Shown here piece after piece: positions 58,703 through 64,000 of a stretch of 64,000 nucleotides of DNA. The notes beneath the pieces were generated by a model. The model searched no databases. It saw only the letters and a program-made list of their open reading frames with translations, and was not told the DNA's origin. Positions within the stretch are counted from its first letter, which is position 1. Every line of letters begins with the position of its first letter. The position numbers were made by a program, and so were the translations under genes. The DNA comes from Icerya purchasi (Eukaryota; Arthropoda; Insecta; Hemiptera; Monophlebidae): the NCBI GenBank assembly GCA_039619475.1, contig CM077116.1, positions 252,388,440-252,452,439 of the forward strand. Direction: 5' to 3'.

Positions 58703-58728
58703 CCCAGCTCAAACATTTATACACTACT

Positions 58729-58734
58729 ATCAAC
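58729..58734. repeat. 6 bp target-site duplication, right copy (ATCAAC)
   Basis: Directly follows the right terminus CACTACT and is identical to 41968-41973. Removing the element and one copy restores a continuous Jockey sequence. Confidence 0.85.
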
Positions 58735-59165
58735 TGCTTTTATCGGATCATTTCTACGTATTGGTTTATTTCCGTACCTAACTGCTCTCCGTAACGAATA
58801 ATTACTGTCCTTTGTTAGCTACAAATTTGTGATATACATATTCCCTAAATGAATTGTTTTTATAGTTTTGTAATAGCGACTTAAGATTTCTGATCTCTCT
58901 ATTTAAAGCTGCTTTATCAGTTGGGCATCTTGTTCGCATCCAACGTCTCCTCAGCGGTCTTTTAATTGCTACTTGTCTACGCACAGAATTAGGAAATGCC
59001 AAAAATTTTGGAGATGTGAAATTCATCAGCGGTGTACTTTAATAAGCCGCTTTTACTATTTGGTTTGTGAAGACGTTAACAGCTTCATCTATATTTTCCA
59101 TGGTTTTTAGTGAAATTGAGAGATTTATGGAATCATCCAGCAGGTTTTTGAATGTATCCTAATTT
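58729..59165 (-). mobile_element. Jockey-type LINE, part upstream of RT (other side of the split)
   Basis: On minus: MENIDEAVNVFTNQIVKAAY, then a spacer, then AIKRPLRRRWMRTRCPTDKA and ALNREIRNLKSLLQNYKNNS. This is the region between endonuclease and RT in Jockey LINEs ('LRRRW.RTR.P.DK..LNR'). It lines up with the RT half at 41040-41973, so the two segments are one element in one orientation interrupted by the giant hairpin. Confidence 0.7.
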
Positions 59166-59166
59166 G

Positions 59167-59505
59167 TGTACTTATTCATCATCATCATCAAAATGCTGTA
59201 CACGGTTACCGTGCATAGCGATCACAGGGGGATGTTGATCATATATCCCTATTTCTAGCGGCAGCTTGAACTAATCTCTCTATAAATGTTATTCTGGTCC
59301 ATTTCCGAATGTCCTGGGTCCAAGATAGTTTTCTGCGTCCCACTCCTCTTCTTATTACATAATACCAATTAATGTTCCACTTGCACATCAATCGATAGTA
59401 GGACGATTGAATGGTCCGAAGATAGAGATGATAGATCGTTTTCAACCGAGATACCTTTTGTGATAAAATAGTCTGAAAAATAAACGAATTTTTTTTTATG
59501 TGCAT
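59167..59505 (-). mobile_element. LINE 3'-end fragment with (GAT)n tail
   Basis: The minus-strand frame contains IRRGVGRRKLSWTQDIRKWT, then LVQAAARNRDI and YDQHPPVIAMHGNRV. It ends in a GATGATGATGATGA run at 59167-59180. These are C-terminal blocks of arthropod APE-type LINEs, the same kind as 30850-31000 and 35560-35680. The GAT tail resembles that of SINE copy 2. Confidence 0.65.
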
Positions 59506-59509
59506 ACAG

Positions 59510-61450
59510 TTTAATCTATTTTCTTTAGAAGTAAAATTTTCAGTTACTTTGTCATGCGTACAGTTACATTATAAATTGAGGTTTTTATGCATATTATCGG
59601 CTAATTAAATCGATCTTAGGATTTTATAAGCGTGGAAAAACATCGCTCTGACTTCGTACAGTTGACAGTGGAGTTTTTTGGAATAATTTGAATCCGTTTT
59701 ATGGTTGTTGTTTAAACAACCGACGATGCTTCGAAAATCTGGTCAAAGAACTTACGGTTCAGTTTTTAATTTGCCTTTTTTTTCTTCTATCAGCACATAT
59801 TTAAATGACGGAATCAAAAGTGGACGTCACGTAATTTGCGAGATTTATCACTGTTCTCATTAACAATTCAACTTTCAGACGACAACCTATGAAATATAAG
59901 TACGATAACTCCTTGAACACAATATAATTATTAAATTTATAATACGAGATTCGTATCCACGAATATGGATCTTCCGAAAGTGTACGTAGTCAGACGGATT
60001 TTATCAATTTAATAGCTACATGTGTTTACTGCATTAAACACGGTGTACATAGGAAGAATTATCGTATTGAGTATTTTCTTTTTCTGGAATACTACAATAT
60101 CACCAGCTTCTTTAGCGATAGAGAATAGTTTTTACTCTCTGCGCCTAGTTTTCGTCGTTTATTTTTATTATTGAGATTGATCAGAATGCTGACGAAATTC
60201 TGAATAGAGGAGAGCCAGTTATTTTCGAATTCCTCGATGTTTTTCAAAAGTTGACTGCTAACTTTATTTTTGCGTTGAAATCGACTAATACGGGCATGAT
60301 TGCTAGAATTAAGCTAAAATATAAAATCGGTACTTTTCAAAATTCTTCGTAAGTAATGGGCTAAAAGTAATATTTTTAATAGACTTTCCTTCTAACTCTT
60401 CGGAGAAATGTTGTTCTATTTTTTTCCCGATTTTCAAGAACGATATTTACTTCGATTTAAAATTTCCTCTAATACGTCGCATCGGCGAGTAGAACTCGGG
60501 AAAAAAATCAAGGACAGTAAATTGGAAAAAAAATTCTTACCTCGACATTTGGCTCGTTGCTTTTTGCATAATTAAATTTTGTTGGTGCGCACATCAGCGA
60601 ATAAAATAGGCGGAAATATATATGTGTATATATATTTTTGCTTTTTGTAACATACCACTCATTACACGCACTGACTGAGTCGTAAGTTTAACGTCAAATA
60701 GACGCGCCCCTTTATTTAATAAAAATCCAAATTACACAAGAGCCGTTAAACTTTTCCATTTTCCGGCAATTGTCGGAAAATCCATCGTTACGAATGTATA
60801 CACATATATACACGATACACTAAGCGCGGTATGACAATAACTAGTATCAAATGTACATTACAGCGCATTCATCTTCGAGGCAACTCGAATATTATTCCTG
60901 TAGGACGAAGTAGAATTTTTCTGCTTTGATGTGTCATTTTATTTTTAATAAAATTTCGCGTTTTCGAGAATTCTCAAAATATATTTCTGCTGTATAAACA
61001 ACATAAAATATTTTAGTTTTCCAAGAAATGAAAATATCGCTAAACAGTAGGCGCAATGGTTAAAACGCTTAACAAACGCAAAGACGAACTTACAAATTGA
61101 TAAATTTATCACATTTTTAAGTGTAAACATTGCCGAATCGGGTAATTATATATTGTGGTGAAACCACGAATGCTGGTGTAGTTATTTAAGAGCGATTTAG
61201 TATAATTAAAAACAAATAAGAAAAATGAACGTAAAATCTGGCTAGGTTGTGCTCTGTGTTATCTTTTCAATTATAATTTAATTCCAAATAGCGTATTCAT
61301 GCGGGAAAGTAACGTAATTTTAAAGTAAATAACAATGAAAACAGAGAACAGATTAACGTAAAATCAATAATTAAGGAATTCCGCACTTGTTGCCCGCAGA
61401 TGAGATGGAAATTTTGAATTAAACACTTTCGGAAATTAAAGTAACAAAAA
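59510..61450. other. AT-rich spacer, no gene recognised
   Basis: Nearly 2 kb with no coding frame, RNA gene or clear repeat. A short (ATT)n microsatellite lies at 61451-61470. Confidence 0.4.
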
Positions 61451-61470
61451 TATTATTATTATTATTATTA

Positions 61471-61724
61471 AAATGTTATCTGCGATTGAATAGCTACACT
61501 AGCGGGGTTCGGGGTTGAACAGCGGCAAGATCATATTCATCGACCGGGGTAAATCTGCCTGCTGGTTGGTTCTTGTGTTGTCTGTGTGCTGTCGGACGGT
61601 GTGATCGTTGTTTATTCGCCGTAGCGTAGATTCACCGTTTGAGGCTGTATCATCGTGTCTGATCGAACTCTTACGTGTTTTATCGAAAGTATTATTTTTT
61701 GTTATTGAGTCGTTTTAACGGCTC
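61471..61724 (+). mobile_element. Probable 5' LTR of a Ty3/gypsy-type element
   Basis: A segment starting about TGTTATCTGCGATTG (61472) with higher GC ends just before a primer-binding-site-like sequence. It contains GTGCTGTCGGACGGTGTGAT and CGTAGCGTAGATTCACCG. The matching 3' LTR would lie past 64000, so the limits cannot be confirmed from this window. Confidence 0.5.
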
Positions 61725-61742
61725 TGGCGCCCGAAATTTGAG
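61725..61742 (+). promoter_or_regulatory. Candidate tRNA primer-binding site
   Basis: TGGCGCCCGAAATTTGAG follows the likely LTR end. TGGCGCCCGAA is complementary to a tRNA 3' end of the ...UUCGGGCGCCA type, the form used by tRNA-Lys-primed elements. The rest of the site would need comparison with host tRNAs. Confidence 0.6.
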
Positions 61743-62157
61743 ACACCTGTGTAGTACGGAGGAACAGGGTTGTTAAAAACAATATTCGAGTGAAGGAAGG
61801 GTTATAACAACTGTCGCCGTCGAACAGGGACTCGATAAGTCAAATAAGACCCCTGGATAGCAGTAAATATTCGAAGTATCGAACAAATTACTGAAGGAGC
61901 AGCAGTCAGCAGTGCAACAATACCAGATAAGTTTTATTTTACATAAAAAAAAAAAAAAAAAAAAAAAAAATTAAAAGACGAATCGTAATTTCAATAGTTC
62001 TGAATGTAATGTATATGTGTATTTTTCTTTGTTCTCATATTATTTAATATCGTGTTTTTTTTATTTTGTTTTTTAAATTGAACGAATTTTTATTTTTGCT
62101 GGCCGTACAATTCTCTTTTGGTGTACCGCATCTAAATAAAATTAAAAGTAAATAAAC

Positions 62158-63909
62158 ATGAATAGTAGTAATAATGATAATAACGAAATTCCTGATAATA
62201 TAGTTAGGGAAAGAGGGCAATACTCTGATGACTTCGAGGAAGTCATCGGAGCATATGAGTCGCCGGAATTACCCCAAATTCAGAGAACAACGAGAAATCT
62301 TGATGAGAGCAGTTTGGAAGACTCTTTGTTTAATAAATTAGCAAAATTAATAACAAACCAGAGCAGTGAATTTAAGAAACAAAATAACGAACTAAAAAAG
62401 GAACTTAAAAATCAGAGCAATGAATTTAAAAATGAATTAAAAAATCAAAATAATGAATTAAAAAATGAACTTAAAAAGGATATAAATGGGTTTAGGAAGG
62501 AGGTGAGTGACCACAATAAGAAAATAGATAATGAAATAAAAGATATTAATAAAAAAATTGAAGAAACTAACAAAAAATCAGAAAACTACAAAGAAGAGCT
62601 CGATAGAGAAGTAAAACAAAATAAAGAAGCCATTAAAAAAACGAGAAATGAAATGAAAGAAAATATACGAGAGACAGAGAATAAAATAGAACAACAAGAA
62701 AAGACACTAAAAGAATATGCAGATAATTTGAATCAAGGAATACAGAATAAAATTATCTTAACCGATTCTAAGATCGAAGCTAATTTTCAGGTGGTGAAGA
62801 ATCTTCTTGCGGTAAATACGAATGATAGGGGAATTTTATTTTTTAAAAATAAAAGATCGGATAGAAGATGGAGACTATGTATTCCTGAGGTGTTGGTCGA
62901 ACCTTTGGTACTAGCCTTTCACGAGAAATATGCACATCCAGGTCAAGCGCGTATGATGTTGCTTATGAAGCAGAGCTGCCATTTTAATAAATTTAAAAAA
63001 CATATAATTAAAGTAGTTAATGCATGTGAATTATGCAAGTGTATAAAACCGTTACATAAACCGTCTAAAGGACCTGTATGCAGCTATGAACCCACAGGGC
63101 CACTGGACATCGTCACGTTAGATATATTTGGCCCTCTACCCATCGTTAAAGGTATGAACCAAATTTTAGTTATTGTAGACACGTTCTCCAAGTATGTAAA
63201 GTTATATCCTCTTAAAAAATTAACTACGCGGAATATCTTGAGTAAAATGAATGATTACATTTCTAAGATAGGAAAAATGAATTCGATTGTATCGGATAAT
63301 GCAAGCATATTCAGAAGTCGTTGTTGGAATGAGTATTTTGAAGAACGAGGAATCGAAGTTAGACACATCGCTCCATACTGTCCAAAAAATAACCCAACGG
63401 AGAGGGTTAACCTCGAATTAGGAAAAATGTTGAGAGGTTTTTGTCATAAGCGACACACGGACTGGATTAAACATATAAATGGAATTGAGAAATGTATGAA
63501 TCTTGTGCCGAGCACCGTGACGAAATGCAGCCCCGAAGAAGTGATAGGTAAAGGAAAATATATGGACCTTATTAATAAAGCGATTGAATTCCCTGAAAAT
63601 CAGTCTGGTCTGTCTCAACCAGAACTGATAGAATTCATTAGAACTCGGATTCGCGAAGCCAACGAAAAGAAACGAAAAAAAAGTAACCATGGCAATAATC
63701 TTCAAAACTATTCTGTAGGAGATAAAATATATATCAAAAATCACGTGTTATCTAATAAGTTAAAAAACAAAATGAAAAAACTAGAACTTTTGTATAAAGG
63801 CCCATATAGGATCGGTAAAGTAATCGGAAATAACGCATATATAATTTATGAACTAAACGAAGATCAGATGATAGGGATTAGAAATGCGGTGGATCTCAGG
63901 CCCGCGTAG
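62158..63909 (+). CDS. Gag-like coiled coil fused to Ty3/gypsy integrase
   Basis: 583 residues, uninterrupted. Residues 1-70 are acidic. About 70-215 form a long Lys/Glu/Asn-rich coiled coil with repeated NELKNELK and SEFKNELK heptads, as in insect gypsy Gag N-termini. Integrase follows without protease, RT or RNase H: zinc-binding H255-x4-H260-x29-C290-x2-C293; catalytic core with D322 (LDIFGP), D380 (VSDNAS) and E415 (D-x34-E, one residue shorter than the usual 35); and a C-terminal GPY/F module (LLYKGPYRIGKV, about 546). All integrase motifs are present, so it may be active. The junction near residue 220 suggests an internal deletion that kept the frame. The ATG at 62158 is the first in frame. 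The element continues past the window edge. Confidence 0.82.
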   Translation: MNSSNNDNNEIPDNIVRERGQYSDDFEEVIGAYESPELPQIQRTTRNLDESSLEDSLFNKLAKLITNQSSEFKKQNNELKKELKNQSNEFKNELKNQNNELKNELKKDINGFRKEVSDHNKKIDNEIKDINKKIEETNKKSENYKEELDREVKQNKEAIKKTRNEMKENIRETENKIEQQEKTLKEYADNLNQGIQNKIILTDSKIEANFQVVKNLLAVNTNDRGILFFKNKRSDRRWRLCIPEVLVEPLVLAFHEKYAHPGQARMMLLMKQSCHFNKFKKHIIKVVNACELCKCIKPLHKPSKGPVCSYEPTGPLDIVTLDIFGPLPIVKGMNQILVIVDTFSKYVKLYPLKKLTTRNILSKMNDYISKIGKMNSIVSDNASIFRSRCWNEYFEERGIEVRHIAPYCPKNNPTERVNLELGKMLRGFCHKRHTDWIKHINGIEKCMNLVPSTVTKCSPEEVIGKGKYMDLINKAIEFPENQSGLSQPELIEFIRTRIREANEKKRKKSNHGNNLQNYSVGDKIYIKNHVLSNKLKNKMKKLELLYKGPYRIGKVIGNNAYIIYELNEDQMIGIRNAVDLRPA

Positions 63910-64000
63910 GTGTAGATTAGCAAAGTTATTTGATTATAAAATCTTCCGATAAAAAAAAAAAAAAAAAAAAAATCGTAATTCACGATTTTCCACGCAATTA
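63910..64000 (+). other. 3' non-coding part of the gypsy-type element
   Basis: Follows the integrase stop and contains an A22 run at 63952-63973, then a CGTAATTCACGA stretch. The purine-rich tract and 3' LTR expected for an LTR element are not within the window. Confidence 0.35.

Larger units (their letters stand above)
41974..58728. mobile_element. 16.8 kb giant-hairpin transposon, Polinton-like ends, MAEL cargo
   Basis: The element starts AGTAGTGTATAAATG and ends CATTTATACACTACT, flanked by ATCAAC duplications. Arms of 8,107 bp each (41974-50080 and 50622-58728) are reverse complements. For every paired ORF the coordinates sum to 100702 or 100703, so there is no net length difference over the arms. 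Only two homopolymer tracts differ: C11 versus G10 at 42247/58445, and C10 versus G11 at 43804/56889. A 541 bp AT microsatellite separates the arms. AG/CT ends with a 6 bp duplication suggest a Polinton-derived, non-autonomous element. No PolB, integrase, ATPase, protease or capsid gene is readable. The only convincing gene is the MAEL-like ORF, one per arm, both pointing to the centre. The rest is repeat-rich AT DNA. Confidence 0.82.
50622..58728 (-). repeat. Right 8,107 bp inverted arm
   Basis: Reverse complement of the left arm, beginning CAGCAAAAGG at the spacer and ending CACTACT at the right terminus. All long ORFs of the left arm recur on the opposite strand with identical translations. 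The exception is the Phe-rich 43622-44080 frame, which is split here by the one-base difference in a G tract near 56889. Confidence 0.92.

Noticed and set aside
41974..58728. Integrated large DNA virus or polydnavirus-like segment
   Set aside because: No capsid, polymerase, packaging or other viral gene is readable; target-site duplication and ends fit a transposon better. A viral ancestor of Polinton type cannot be excluded.
41974..58728. Assembly artefact from a foldback read
   Set aside because: Flanks are not mirrored and the target-site duplication is perfect; kept as a caveat until reads across the centre are checked.

Overview
This is an AT-rich eukaryotic window, almost certainly from an insect or another arthropod. 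Evidence for that: a spliced host gene with GT-AG introns (CCDC50-like), tRNA-derived SINEs, and a dense nested mix of animal transposons (I-type, Jockey-type and other APE-type LINEs, mariner, piggyBac, hAT, Polinton/Maverick, Ty3/gypsy). I saw nothing that fixes the species. There are no bacterial-style operons, rRNAs or CRISPR arrays.

Layout. 1-2650: DNA transposon/MITE remnants, including a 612 bp near-perfect palindrome. 3868-12108: four 3' exons of a CCDC50-like coiled-coil gene on +; its last intron holds a Polinton integrase fragment, a full-length but broken LINE and a MITE. 13.4-17.5 kb: a second LINE with one in-frame stop. 17.56-19.9 kb: a Jockey-type LINE fragment split by an internally deleted piggyBac with TTAA duplications and CCCTA termini. 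20.1 kb: an hAT fragment. 21.1-23.5, 26.6-27.5 and 39.4-40.9 kb: LINE copies with RNase H domains. 25.5-29.5 kb: three copies of one tRNA-derived SINE. 29.5-31.1 and 35.5-37.3 kb: decayed LINEs. 33.7-34.2 kb: a MITE. 37.6-38.8 kb: a decayed mariner. 61.45-64 kb: a Ty3/gypsy-type element in which a coiled-coil Gag-like start is fused in frame to a complete-looking integrase.

The main item is 41974-58728, a 16,755 bp element that is one giant hairpin. Two 8,107 bp inverted arms flank a 541 bp AT microsatellite spacer. The element sits in a minus-strand Jockey LINE and is flanked by a perfect 6 bp duplication (ATCAAC), with termini 5'-AGTAGTG...CACTACT-3'. A 6 bp duplication with AG/CT ends is the signature of Polintons/Mavericks, but none of the Polinton core genes is visible. 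The one convincing gene, present identically in both arms (44431-45279 + and 55423-56271 -), encodes a protein that looks like a stand-alone MAEL (Maelstrom) domain. Its putative Glu-Cys-His-Cys zinc ligands are E86, C211, H214 and C222. Maelstrom is a host factor of the piRNA transposon-silencing pathway. A long-hairpin transposon carrying its own Maelstrom-like gene could be interfering with, or exploiting, small-RNA silencing. The architecture is seen in the sequence; the MAEL assignment rests on motif spacing recalled from the family; the anti-silencing role is inference.
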